Part shown: positions 29,630-38,908 of the stretch, one piece after another
Numbering within the stretch: position 1 is the first letter of the stretch
How the letters are laid out: each line of letters opens with the position of its first letter
NCBI RefSeq assembly: GCF_003335675.1
Contig: NZ_QPHL01000011.1
Coordinates: 92,705 to 156,704 of the forward strand
Source: Winogradskyella sp. KYW1333
Lineage (GTDB): Bacteria > Bacteroidota > Bacteroidia > Flavobacteriales > Flavobacteriaceae
Direction: 5' to 3'
DNA: 64,000 nucleotides
Notes under the pieces: generated by a model
Database searches by the model: none
What the model saw: the letters and a program-made list of their open reading frames with translations, nothing else
Told to the model about the DNA's origin: nothing
Program-made: the position numbers and the translations under genes

Positions 29630-30515
29630 GTCTTAGTACAATAGATGAACCTGATTTATTGTAACCTAAATTTAGTGGTATTGTAATGGATTTCAATGCT
29701 AAATCTAAATTTTTGTGGGTAAAACTTCCGGTAAATAGACGAGACGTATCAACTTCATCGCTGTCTACAGTCAGATTATAGTGGTTTTCTAATTCAGTTA
29801 TTACATGTTTTAATGGAATTTCTGTAAAACTGCTCTCGCCTTCTAGCCAAGTTGGTGCAGAGGCAAATATATTTTCTTTTGCAATTAGATGCTTTCCATC
29901 GATTAGTTTAACTGTGTTGCCTGGTTTTAATTTTGTTTCACTTCCATTATACTTAATAGAAACTAATCCTTCAAAACATGTAACTTCAAAATAGTTTTTT
30001 CTTTGCTTTACATTAAATTGTGTGCCTAGTACAGAAACAATACCATCGTTTGTTATTACATCAAATTTTTTACCTTTTGCAACTTTAAAGAAGGCTTCTC
30101 CACTAAGGTGAACTTCTCTGTTTTCTTCCCATTTTCTGTTATTATAAGTAATTGAGGAATTCGCATTTAATTCAACTTCAGAAGTATCAGGTAATTCAAC
30201 TGTAGTAAGCTGTGCAATATCAGTATTGATATTTGTATCTAAAGAACCAGAATAATAATATATACTAAATCCTAGGGCCAAAACAGCTGCAATTCTTAAA
30301 AAAGGTCTATACCAATTTTTATGCGATTTAGAATAAATTTTAGGTTTTAATGCCTCAAAACTCTTATCTGCAATAAATTCAGGAGCCTTAAAACTTGTCA
30401 TGGCGTTACCTAAGCGGATTATTTCTTTGTAATCCGGTAACTGCTCAAAGGCTTTTTGCTCTTGAGAATTGAGGTTATTATCTAACCATTTTTTTATGAG
30501 TTCGTCTTTATTCAT
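29622..30515 (-). CDS. FecR-family anti-sigma factor
   Basis: 297 residues. A short cytoplasmic N-terminal region (about 1-75), one membrane helix (about 78-92), a periplasmic FecR domain (about 105-200) and a C-terminal DUF4974 region (about 220-295, SSFTEIPLKHVI onward). It should hold the sigma factor inactive until the receptor STN domain signals ligand binding. It is 69 bases downstream of the sigma factor gene and overlaps the receptor gene, so the three form one transcript. Confidence 0.93.
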   Translation of the reverse strand: MNKDELIKKWLDNNLNSQEQKAFEQLPDYKEIIRLGNAMTSFKAPEFIADKSFEALKPKIYSKSHKNWYRPFLRIAAVLALGFSIYYYSGSLDTNINTDIAQLTTVELPDTSEVELNANSSITYNNRKWEENREVHLSGEAFFKVAKGKKFDVITNDGIVSVLGTQFNVKQRKNYFEVTCFEGLVSIKYNGSETKLKPGNTVKLIDGKHLIAKENIFASAPTWLEGESSFTEIPLKHVITELENHYNLTVDSDEVDTSRLFTGSFTHKNLDLALKSITIPLNLGYNKSGSSIVLRRE

Positions 30516-30584
30516 AATTCACATTCAAACATAAAACAGTTTACTTTTATTTTTTCCTACCCTATCTATGCATTATTTTTAAAA

Positions 30585-31100
30585 CTATAGTTCTTTTATG
30601 TCTTCCCTTAGTTTTTTTAGTGCACCATAAATCCTTTTTTCAACGGCTTTTGTTGATATATCTAATAAGGATGCAATTTCCTTAAAACGCTTGCCTTCAA
30701 CTCTGTTCATTAAAAACGCCACACGTTGGGCTTCGGTTAAATTTGAGAGCGCCTTTTGGAGTTTTTGATGGTATTCTTTTTCCTGCATTACAAATTCAGG
30801 AGATTCTTTTGTAGCACTTTTCTGAGGTTGCTTGTTATATTTTAGTACTACCTTTTCATGTGCAACAGCATTTAACATCAAATTATTTGCAGTAGTAAAT
30901 AAGAAACTCTTGGCTTTATCTGGTGAAATTTTAGAACAGTTCTGCCAAACCTTAATAAAAGCTTCCTGGACCTTGTCTTCAGGATTTAACCGTTCTCCAA
31001 ATTTATAATAGAGAAAGTTGTGCAGATCTTTGGCATATTTTTTATAAAAATGCTCAAAGAAAGCATTCTCGCAAATATTATCTTTAATAGGTTGACTCAT
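30585..31100 (-). CDS. ECF RNA polymerase sigma factor
   Basis: About 171 residues from the ATG at 31100; the frame continues to a TTG at 31121, which I reject because the ATG gives the usual N-terminus. Region 2 (YKFGERLNPEDKVQEAFIKVW) and region 4 (VEGKRFKEIASLLDISTKAVEKR) are clear. It is the cytoplasmic output of the FecR/receptor pair. The divergent acidic lipoprotein gene starts about 100 bases away and is a candidate target. Confidence 0.93.
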   Translation of the reverse strand: MSQPIKDNICENAFFEHFYKKYAKDLHNFLYYKFGERLNPEDKVQEAFIKVWQNCSKISPDKAKSFLFTTANNLMLNAVAHEKVVLKYNKQPQKSATKESPEFVMQEKEYHQKLQKALSNLTEAQRVAFLMNRVEGKRFKEIASLLDISTKAVEKRIYGALKKLREDIKEL

Positions 31101-31203
31101 ATTTTGTTTAGTGTTGCACAAATTATAAATATTTTTTTTAAATAAAGGGTAGGAGTTTTTTAGACTAGCCTGTTATATAAGTAAATCAAAAAATAAATAT
31201 GTT

Positions 31204-33486
31204 ATGAAGACCAAATTCAATCAATTTATCCTACTAGCCTTTTTTGCCCTATTAAGCTTCACAGCTTGTCAAAATGAAGAAACACAGGTTATCAATCCGT
31301 CTGAACAAGAAACAATAGTTCCTAGTTCTGCATTAGCCGGTTTAATGAGTAACACAACTGCTAATTATGGCGCTTATGACGATGTTCTAGATGGTTCTCC
31401 ATGTTTCTCTATTGACCTGCCAGTAACAATAGTTATTAGTGATATTACAATAACTATTGAATCAGAAGAAGATTTAGATGAACTAGAAGATTTGTTTGAA
31501 CAATTCGAGGGAAACGAAGATATTCTAGATTTTATCTTTCCTATTACAATCATTTTTAATGACTACACAGAAATAGTTATTGAAAATGAAGGTCAGTTAG
31601 AAAATTTTATCACTGATTGTGATGATGATGAAGATGATGTTATAGAGTGTATTGATTTTGTTTATCCAATTTCATTTTCTGTATTCAATGCTGATTTTGA
31701 TATTATTGATACGGTAACTATTGAAAATGACGAGGCGCTTTATCACTTTCTAGAAGAACTAGAAGAAGACGATAACGCCTTGATAGTTAGTTTAAACTAT
31801 CCGGTTACATTAGAATATGCCAATGGTGAAACCATTGAAGTAAATTCTAATGAAGAATTAGCAGAAGCTATTGAATTGGCATCTAATGATTGTGACGATG
31901 ATGATGAAGAATATGAGTGTAATGAAGACAATATCACTGAGTTATTAGTTGAATGCCCTTGGGATATTGACGATGAATTCAATGATTTTGATGACTACCA
32001 AATTACTTTTAATGAAGATGGTACTTTAGAAATATCTGAAGATGATGCAACGTCGGCAATAGGAGGTAATTGGGAGTTAACAGCTACTGATGATGGACTT
32101 AAGTTAATACTTTCTGATCTAACCGCATTTGAACAAGACTTAGGAGGTATTTGGATAATTACAGAATGTGATGATGATGAATTAATCATAGAAAGAGGAG
32201 ATTTCACAATTGAGTTAGATCAAGATTGTGATGATGATGAAGTAGATTGTTCTGTAGGGGAAATTTATGAAAGTATTGTAGAATGTGCGTGGTTGTTTGA
32301 GACTAATTTAATTGATACAACTGTTGCTGTATATGTTTACTTTACTCCAGATGGTCAGATATTAAATGCTAACGCAGATGGAACGGAATCAGTAATTGGA
32401 GCATGGGAGTTAACACTTACAGGGTCTCATATTTATTTTGATTTTGAATTTGAAAGTGAATTCGAAGTATTAAACGGCTTATGGAAAGTTGCTGAATGTG
32501 AAGATGATGAGCTTTACCTAATAAACGAGGAGAACTATATCCAATTATACCAAGAATGTGATGATGAAAATCCATTTGAGTGCTATGAGACTGATGGAAT
32601 AGAATTAGTAGAATGTGATGAAGACGCTGATGGCTATGCCGTGTTTAATATTTACGAAGCTGTGCCAGATTGTAGTAGTCAAAACACTTTAATTATTTCA
32701 TTCCATACAACAGAAGAGGGTGCTGTTTCAAATACAGATATTTTAGAAGTAGCACAAGCTTATTCAAGTATAAGTAATCCCCAGGCTGTTTATGTGAAAG
32801 TAGCATTATTTGATAACCAAGAGGAGTTTTATATCTATCCTGTTTATTTGATTTCAGAAAATTGTAGTCCATTTGAATGTTTTGAAAGCTTCGAAGCTGT
32901 TATAGAGAAATGTGACGAAGATAATGACGGAATAGAAGTATTTGATTTAACTGTGGCTTTTTCCAACTGTACGCCATCGGCTGAAGTTGTAACATATCAC
33001 GAAACAGAAGCAGATGCGTTAAATGGTATTAATGCGATTTTATACCCTGAAGCATACACTAATGTATATGCAGAACAAATATTATTTATAAGAGTTCAAA
33101 TTGAAAATCAGACTGAAATATTTCCAATATTTTTATATTTAGAGGATTGTTCTCAAGGTGTTTGTGCAGAGGGTGATGTTGATGAGATATTAGCCGAATG
33201 TTTTTGGATTCCAACAAGCTTTAATGGAGATGATAATTTAATTGATTGGGTCTTAAACTTTGAAGCTAATAGCCAAGCAGTTGTAATGACTAATGGAGAA
33301 ACTGCAGTAACTGCAACATACACAACGTCAGGATCTGCTGATGGTGTAATTGTAGAGTTTTCAAATATTACTGGACCAGATATTCAAGTATTGACAGGTA
33401 GCTGGTTGGTGGTTGAATGCTCTTCTGAGTTTTTACATTTACAGAATGGAGACATAAACTTAATATTAGAAAGAACCTGTGATTAA
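31204..33486 (+). CDS. Large acidic modular lipoprotein of unknown function
   Basis: 760 residues, starting with a lipoprotein signal ending FTACQNEE. The mature part is very acidic and built from repeats: about 69-235 beta-rich units of the form PVTI..D.TIT...E.DLDEL; two copies (about 243-352 and 353-458) and a more diverged third (659-760) of a WEL/WII unit beginning ECPW or ECAW; and two copies (about 459-557 and 558-658) of a unit beginning CDED..G..VF and containing a SFHTTEEGA / TYHETEADA strand. CDDDE linkers separate many units. The third unit type resembles repeats of T9SS-secreted proteins, including the last gene here. It faces the ECF sigma gene and ends with a terminator, so it is probably a single-gene target of that system. 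Asp clusters suggest cation binding, which is inference. Confidence 0.82.
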   Translation: MKTKFNQFILLAFFALLSFTACQNEETQVINPSEQETIVPSSALAGLMSNTTANYGAYDDVLDGSPCFSIDLPVTIVISDITITIESEEDLDELEDLFEQFEGNEDILDFIFPITIIFNDYTEIVIENEGQLENFITDCDDDEDDVIECIDFVYPISFSVFNADFDIIDTVTIENDEALYHFLEELEEDDNALIVSLNYPVTLEYANGETIEVNSNEELAEAIELASNDCDDDDEEYECNEDNITELLVECPWDIDDEFNDFDDYQITFNEDGTLEISEDDATSAIGGNWELTATDDGLKLILSDLTAFEQDLGGIWIITECDDDELIIERGDFTIELDQDCDDDEVDCSVGEIYESIVECAWLFETNLIDTTVAVYVYFTPDGQILNANADGTESVIGAWELTLTGSHIYFDFEFESEFEVLNGLWKVAECEDDELYLINEENYIQLYQECDDENPFECYETDGIELVECDEDADGYAVFNIYEAVPDCSSQNTLIISFHTTEEGAVSNTDILEVAQAYSSISNPQAVYVKVALFDNQEEFYIYPVYLISENCSPFECFESFEAVIEKCDEDNDGIEVFDLTVAFSNCTPSAEVVTYHETEADALNGINAILYPEAYTNVYAEQILFIRVQIENQTEIFPIFLYLEDCSQGVCAEGDVDEILAECFWIPTSFNGDDNLIDWVLNFEANSQAVVMTNGETAVTATYTTSGSADGVIVEFSNITGPDIQVLTGSWLVVECSSEFLHLQNGDINLILERTCD

Positions 33487-33537
33487 CATGAAGAACCGCT
33501 AAAGTAAGTTAGTATTTTTAGTAAGTTTAAGTTGATG

Positions 33538-33571
33538 AAAAGAGTTGCCCACCGCTAGGCGACTCTTTTTT
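33538..33571 (+). terminator. Intrinsic terminator after the acidic lipoprotein gene
   Basis: Arms AAAAGAGT-t-GCC and GGC-g-ACTCTTTT around a loop CACCGCTA, with a T-tract to 33570. Confidence 0.8.
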
Positions 33572-33640
33572 ATTGCATTATTATCAGTTTTCTATGTCTT
33601 AAATTAATAATATCGAGTTCGTTTATCTCTTGTAAATTCT

Positions 33641-33648
33641 TAAATTTG
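33641..33648 (+). promoter_or_regulatory. -7 promoter element of ffh
   Basis: TAAATTTG followed by C, 24 bases before the ATG, matches TAnnTTTG. Confidence 0.55.
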
Positions 33649-33672
33649 CAACTTCAATAACAGATAAATATT

Positions 33673-35004
33673 ATGTTTAATAACTTAAGCGAAAAGTTAG
33701 ATAAAGCGTTACACGTTCTTAAAGGACATGGGAGCATTACTGAAGTAAATGTTGCCGAGACTCTAAAAGAAGTAAGACGTGCGCTTTTAGATGCCGACGT
33801 TAACTTTAAGATTGCCAAACAATTTACCAATAAAGTAAAAGAAAAAGCACTTGGTCAAAATGTATTAACAACATTGCAACCAGGACAATTAATGGTTAAA
33901 ATTGTTAAGGATGAGTTAACCGAATTAATGGGAGGTGATGCAGAAGGTATTAACTTATCTGGTAATCCTAGTGTAATTTTAATGTCTGGTTTACAAGGTT
34001 CTGGTAAAACAACATTTTCTGGTAAACTAGCCAACTATCTCAAAAACAAAAAAACTAAAAAACCTTTATTGGTTGCTTGTGATGTTTATCGTCCTGCCGC
34101 GATAGATCAGTTGCATGTAGTTGGAGACCAAATAGATGTTGAGGTATTTAGTGATAGAGGTAATAATGATCCTGTTGCAATTTCTCAGGCAGGTATTGCA
34201 CATGCAAAAGCCAATGGACATAATGTAGTTATAATTGATACCGCAGGTCGTTTAGCTGTTGATGAGGCTATGATGACCGAAATATCAAATATTCATAAAG
34301 CTATTCAACCACAAGAAACTTTGTTTGTTGTGGATTCCATGACAGGACAGGATGCTGTAAATACAGCTAAAGCTTTTAATGATATTTTAAATTTTGATGG
34401 TGTTATCCTTACTAAATTAGATGGTGATACTAGAGGTGGTGCTGCTATATCTATTAAATCTGTTGTTAATAAGCCAATTAAATTTATTGGTACTGGTGAA
34501 AAGATGGAAGCGATTGATGTTTTCTATCCATCACGTATGGCAGATCGTATCCTTGGTATGGGTGATGTTGTTTCTCTTGTTGAAAGGGCACAGGAGCAGT
34601 TTGATGAGGAAGAAGCGAGAAAATTACAGAAGAAAATCGCGAAGAATCAGTTTGGTTTTGATGATTTCTTAAAGCAAATCCAGCAGATCAAAAAGATGGG
34701 CAACATGAAGGATCTTATTGGAATGATTCCTGGTGCTGGTAAAATGATGAAAGATATAGATATTGATGACGATGCTTTTAAAGGAATTGAGGCAATTATA
34801 CATTCTATGACTCCTGGAGAACGTTCTAATCCATCTCTTCTAAATTCAAGCAGAAAAAAGCGTGTAGCGAAAGGGTCTGGTACAACTGTACAAGAAGTAA
34901 ATCAATTGTTGAAGCAGTTTACTCAAATGAGTAAAATGATGAAAATGATGCAAGGTGGAAGCGGAAAACGCATGATGCAAATGATGAAAAACATGCCAAG
35001 ATAA
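33673..35004 (+). CDS. ffh: Signal recognition particle protein Ffh (SRP54)
   Basis: 443 residues. N domain, G domain with GLQGSGKTT (near 114) and DTAGR, then the methionine-rich M domain near the end (MSKMMKMMQGG). With 4.5S RNA it delivers nascent inner membrane proteins to FtsY. It has its own promoter, and folD follows after 30 bases. Confidence 0.98.
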   Translation: MFNNLSEKLDKALHVLKGHGSITEVNVAETLKEVRRALLDADVNFKIAKQFTNKVKEKALGQNVLTTLQPGQLMVKIVKDELTELMGGDAEGINLSGNPSVILMSGLQGSGKTTFSGKLANYLKNKKTKKPLLVACDVYRPAAIDQLHVVGDQIDVEVFSDRGNNDPVAISQAGIAHAKANGHNVVIIDTAGRLAVDEAMMTEISNIHKAIQPQETLFVVDSMTGQDAVNTAKAFNDILNFDGVILTKLDGDTRGGAAISIKSVVNKPIKFIGTGEKMEAIDVFYPSRMADRILGMGDVVSLVERAQEQFDEEEARKLQKKIAKNQFGFDDFLKQIQQIKKMGNMKDLIGMIPGAGKMMKDIDIDDDAFKGIEAIIHSMTPGERSNPSLLNSSRKKRVAKGSGTTVQEVNQLLKQFTQMSKMMKMMQGGSGKRMMQMMKNMPR

Positions 35005-35034
35005 ATCAAGTATATAAATTTATAAACCATTAGT

Positions 35035-35910
35035 ATGACAATTTTAGACGGTAGAAAAACCAGTAGAGATATTAAAGATGAAATAAAGGCCGAAGTTGAT
35101 AAAATGAAGGCTAATGGTGAAAAGGTGCCGCACTTAGCAGCTGTAATTGTTGGTAATGATGGTGCAAGTTTAACTTATGTTGGTAGTAAAGTTAGAGCTT
35201 GTGAGCGTGTAGGTTTTGAATCTACAATGTTACGTTTGTCAAACACAACTAGTGAAATTGAGTTACTTGATAAAATTGATGAACTCAATAACAATGATGA
35301 TATAGATGGCTTTATTATTCAGTTGCCACTGCCACCTCAGATTAATACTCGTAAGGTTTTAATGGCAGTTAATCCAAATAAAGATGTTGATGGATTCCAT
35401 CCAATGAATTTTGGTAAAATGGCATTAGATATGTCTACCTTCATTCCAGCTACTCCATTTGGAATTTTGGAATTATTAGACCGTTATGGTGTTGAAACTG
35501 ATGGGAAGCATACTGTAATAATCGGTCGCTCACATATTGTGGGAAGACCAATGAGTATATTGATGGGTCGTAAAGGATTTCCTGGTAACTCTACAGTAAC
35601 ATTAACACATAGTCATACCAAAAATATAACTCAAATTACATCTCAAGCAGATATTATTATTTCTGCTTTAGGTATTCCAAATTTTTTGAAGGCAGAAATG
35701 GTGAAAGATGATGCTGTTATTATCGATGTTGGTATTACTCGAGTACCGGATGATTCAGATAAGGGATATTATATCACTGGAGATGTAGATTTTGAAAATG
35801 TAAGTAAGAAGGCTAGTTTTATAACCCCAGTGCCTGGCGGAGTAGGACCTATGACAATTGCTATGCTCTTAAAAAATACGCTATTGGCGAGAGAGCAACA
35901 TCGTAGTTAA
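35035..35910 (+). CDS. folD: Methylenetetrahydrofolate dehydrogenase / cyclohydrolase
   Basis: 291 residues. The catalytic tyrosine and lysine region (LTYVGSKVRACERVG), the GFIIQLPLPPQ motif, KDVDGFHP and the NADP loop VIIGRSHIVGRPM are all present. It interconverts one-carbon units on tetrahydrofolate. It is directly downstream of ffh and probably co-transcribed, as in other Bacteroidota as far as I recall. Confidence 0.97.
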   Translation: MTILDGRKTSRDIKDEIKAEVDKMKANGEKVPHLAAVIVGNDGASLTYVGSKVRACERVGFESTMLRLSNTTSEIELLDKIDELNNNDDIDGFIIQLPLPPQINTRKVLMAVNPNKDVDGFHPMNFGKMALDMSTFIPATPFGILELLDRYGVETDGKHTVIIGRSHIVGRPMSILMGRKGFPGNSTVTLTHSHTKNITQITSQADIIISALGIPNFLKAEMVKDDAVIIDVGITRVPDDSDKGYYITGDVDFENVSKKASFITPVPGGVGPMTIAMLLKNTLLAREQHRS

Positions 35911-35924
35911 TAATCAAACAACAA

Positions 35925-36347
35925 TTATTTAGCAAATAGCTGGTTCATATCTTTAAATGCCTTAAATTCCAAGGCATTGCCTGAAGGGTCTAAAAAAAAC
36001 ATTGTTGCTTGTTCACCAACTTGTCCTTCAAATCTTATGTAGGGTTCTATTATAAATTCAATGCCTTTTGATTTTAATAAATCTGCGAATTTTTGAAATG
36101 AATCCCAAGGTAATACTACACCAAAATGTGGTACAGGTACGTTTTTACCGTCTACGGCATTAGTATGCAGTTCTTCTTCAGATTTTGGCTTATAATGAAT
36201 AACAAGTTGATGTCCGAAAAAGTTGTAATCTACCCAGTGGTCGCTACTTCTACCTTCTTCAAACTTTAAAACATTAGAGTAAAAGTTTCTACACTCTGCT
36301 AAATTGTGTACAGGTATTGCGAGATGAAAAGGGGAAAGCTGAGTCAT
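35925..36347 (-). CDS. VOC-family (glyoxalase/dioxygenase fold) protein
   Basis: 140 residues with the two beta-alpha-beta-beta-beta repeats of the vicinal oxygen chelate fold. Possible metal ligands are the histidine in [14 protein letters not shown] and the glutamate in NALEFKAF. Substrate unknown. Last gene of the minus-strand run, two bases after the pseudouridine synthase gene. Confidence 0.82.
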   Translation of the reverse strand: MTQLSPFHLAIPVHNLAECRNFYSNVLKFEEGRSSDHWVDYNFFGHQLVIHYKPKSEEELHTNAVDGKNVPVPHFGVVLPWDSFQKFADLLKSKGIEFIIEPYIRFEGQVGEQATMFFLDPSGNALEFKAFKDMNQLFAK

Positions 36348-36349
36348 TT

Positions 36350-37111
36350 TTATTTTCTTTTGATACGATTTATTTGTGGTTGAAATGTTTTTTTTGAGTC
36401 ACTAACTAGATCTGTCAGTGTTTTAAACTCCTCACTAGTTAACTCACGGTATTTACCTACCGGAACATCTAATTCAATATTCATTATTCTAACTCTTTTT
36501 AAAGTTTTGACATTATAATTTAAATAGTCACACATACGTCTAATCTGTCTATTCAGTCCTTGGGTTAAAATAATACTGAAGGTGTATTTATCAATCTTGT
36601 TTACTTTACATTTTTTGGTGCGTTGTCCTAATGCTTCAATATAGATACCACCTGCCATTCGTTCAATGAATGTTTGAGAAATTGGCCTGTCAACTGTAAC
36701 CACATATTCCTTTTCATGGTTATTGCTAGCTCTTAAAATTTTGTTTACAATATCACCATCGTCTGTAAGTAAAATTAATCCTTCACTTGGCTTATCTAAT
36801 CTACCAATAGGGAAGATTCGTTTTGGGTAATTGATATAATCAATAATATTATCCTTTTCAACCCTTGTGTCTGTAGTGCACACAATACCTACAGGTTTAT
36901 TAAATGCTAAGTAGACAAAATCTTTCTTTCGTTTTCCAACAATTTCACCATCCACTTTTACAACATCACCTGAAGCTACTTTTGTACCCATTTCTGGTAT
37001 AACATCATTGATTGTTACTCGTCCAGCATCAATTAATCGATCTGCTTCCCGGCGTGAGCAATAACCTGCTTCGCTCAAATATTTATTTAACCGTTTTAAT
37101 TCGTTGGACAT
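36350..37111 (-). CDS. rluF: 23S rRNA pseudouridine synthase, RluF/RluB-like
   Basis: 253 residues. An S4 RNA-binding domain (about 3-60, [20 protein letters not shown]) precedes the catalytic domain with [18 protein letters not shown], whose aspartate is the nucleophile. The NHEKEYVV and [12 protein letters not shown] motifs fit the RluF subgroup. It modifies uridine in 23S rRNA; the exact position cannot be read with certainty. Confidence 0.88.
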   Translation of the reverse strand: MSNELKRLNKYLSEAGYCSRREADRLIDAGRVTINDVIPEMGTKVASGDVVKVDGEIVGKRKKDFVYLAFNKPVGIVCTTDTRVEKDNIIDYINYPKRIFPIGRLDKPSEGLILLTDDGDIVNKILRASNNHEKEYVVTVDRPISQTFIERMAGGIYIEALGQRTKKCKVNKIDKYTFSIILTQGLNRQIRRMCDYLNYNVKTLKRVRIMNIELDVPVGKYRELTSEEFKTLTDLVSDSKKTFQPQINRIKRK

Positions 37112-37117
37112 TAATCC

Positions 37118-37945
37118 TTAATTATTTATAAATTTAATAATAGGAGGTGTTATGGACTTATCTCTTAAACTATGTCCAAAACCAGAGGTTGTTATAAGTT
37201 CTGAATTTTTATAACGATTTGCAAATAACAACGCATCTTCGTAAGGAATTATTTTATCCTTTTTGTCATGTATTATCAGTCCTTTGGCATTTATTACTGT
37301 TGTGAAATTTGCCGCAGAAAAGTAATCGGTTGGTTTGCCAAATCGTTCAAGAACAATTCTATCTAATCCTTCAGAAATACGATGATTATAGCCCATCATT
37401 GTTTTATATCTAGTAAAAACGCCAGTAAAATGTGCAGGTGCACCTAAGAGCACCATTTTATTTATAAAATCTAGTTGATGATTATGCATGCAAAAAACAC
37501 TTGCCATTCCACCAACAGAATGTCCAATTAATACTTCTGGTTTATAAGCATTGGCAACTACATTGATAAATTCAGAATATAATATAGCATTAAACTGTTT
37601 ACCATCTGAAATGCCATGTGCTGGACCGTCCAGTAGAATGACGTTATACTTTTGTTTTAATAAATCATCTAATATATAAGACCAACGAGACGCATTGCTT
37701 TCCCATCCATGGGCCAACAAAATGGTTTTATTTGTGCCCTTAAAATGATACGTCGCTATTTTAAGATTGTTGTAAGACAGTTCTTGAAAATCCGCTGGCT
37801 CTAATATTTTCTTTTGAGATTCATTGTATCTACCTTTCCTGGGTGAGGCAAATAAGTTTAAAGCTTTCTTTGATGCATATTTAGCCGAAACAATACTCGT
37901 AGCATTTAATGCCTTGCCAATTGATTTAATTACAAAACTGCTCAT
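37118..37945 (-). CDS. Alpha/beta hydrolase
   Basis: 275 residues. The nucleophile elbow GHSVGG lies near residue 142, HGWESNASRW forms the oxyanion region, and a C-terminal GFGHSLR supplies the histidine. An acid residue is likely in HDKKDKIIP. The substrate is unknown. It overlaps the cupin gene by one base. Confidence 0.87.
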   Translation of the reverse strand: MSSFVIKSIGKALNATSIVSAKYASKKALNLFASPRKGRYNESQKKILEPADFQELSYNNLKIATYHFKGTNKTILLAHGWESNASRWSYILDDLLKQKYNVILLDGPAHGISDGKQFNAILYSEFINVVANAYKPEVLIGHSVGGMASVFCMHNHQLDFINKMVLLGAPAHFTGVFTRYKTMMGYNHRISEGLDRIVLERFGKPTDYFSAANFTTVINAKGLIIHDKKDKIIPYEDALLFANRYKNSELITTSGFGHSLRDKSITPPIIKFINN

Positions 37946-38316
37946 TATAGGTCCTCTCTATTAACTGAATTTATGGAAAAGGCTGGTAAGCAAATTGCAA
38001 TATACTCACAAGGTTCAGTAAATGGGTTTGAATACTGAAGTCGAGTATTTTTCTCAATTTTTATGGACTGACCTGCCTCCAAAATTATAGTTTCGTCATT
38101 TATGATAAATTGTTTTTTACCCTTAATTATAAAAGTGTATTCATCAAATTCAGGTGTTTGAAAAGGTTCACTCCAGCCTGGAGGCGCAACCATGTGAGCA
38201 ATACTAATATTGGCGTTACCATCTGACGCTAAGCCAAAGTGTTCCTTTATTACTTTACCATCGTCAGTAGGTACAATAAAAGGTGATTTCTGAATAACAT
38301 ATTTTTTCTCTTTCAT
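37945..38316 (-). CDS. Cupin-domain protein
   Basis: 123 residues forming one small beta-barrel. The motifs GWSEPFQTPEFDEYTFIIKG and the following glycine-rich turn (LEAGQSI) mark a cupin, but the usual metal-binding histidines are largely replaced, so metal binding is doubtful. It lies between the lipoprotein and hydrolase genes with one-base gaps or overlaps. Confidence 0.78.
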   Translation of the reverse strand: MKEKKYVIQKSPFIVPTDDGKVIKEHFGLASDGNANISIAHMVAPPGWSEPFQTPEFDEYTFIIKGKKQFIINDETIILEAGQSIKIEKNTRLQYSNPFTEPCEYIAICLPAFSINSVNREDL

Positions 38317-38317
38317 T

Positions 38318-38878
38318 TTACCAATGAATCATAAAATATTTAATTCTCGTCTCTCCTGGAATTTGAATTGCGTCAATAGTCCGTTCTGTAGTAAATCTTA
38401 GTGCTGCAGGTAAATCATTTTTATCAATTGTAAATGTAGCATCGATTTCATTTACGGAAATAACCAGGGAGTTATCGATGAGCTTATCAATTTTAGAGAT
38501 GTTATAGCTGTCGTTTATTGCTTTAAACGTACTCAACGTGGAAATGTCTTTATCCGTTTTATATCGACTGTCCATTATTGTAATGCTAGAAATTACTGAT
38601 GTGGAGTCTAAGGCCTCTCTAGGGGAAAGATCTAGGAGTTTTTTACCACCTTTTTCAAAGACTTCAATACTATTTACAGAACCGGCAAACTCATCTCCAG
38701 CAACATAACGCACTACCGAATCATTTGCGAAAATCATATCGAGATCCTTCACTTGGGTAGAATCAGTTAATAATCCTATTTGGCCTTTTTTAACCAAGAA
38801 GGGATCTGTAGATTTGACTTCTTTGCAACTTGCAAAAAGCAAAGCAAATATTACTGAAATAACTAAAATGTTTTTCAT
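38318..38878 (-). CDS. Lipoprotein of unknown function
   Basis: 186 residues. The signal peptide ends LFASC, a lipobox. The mature part (beta-rich, ending MIHW) has no motif I recognise. It is 30 bases downstream of the HerA-like gene and one base upstream of the cupin gene, so it belongs to the same run. Confidence 0.72.
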   Translation of the reverse strand: MKNILVISVIFALLFASCKEVKSTDPFLVKKGQIGLLTDSTQVKDLDMIFANDSVVRYVAGDEFAGSVNSIEVFEKGGKKLLDLSPREALDSTSVISSITIMDSRYKTDKDISTLSTFKAINDSYNISKIDKLIDNSLVISVNEIDATFTIDKNDLPAALRFTTERTIDAIQIPGETRIKYFMIHW

Positions 38879-38908
38879 GGCGTTTATAAAATTAATTCAG
38901 GTTTGAAT

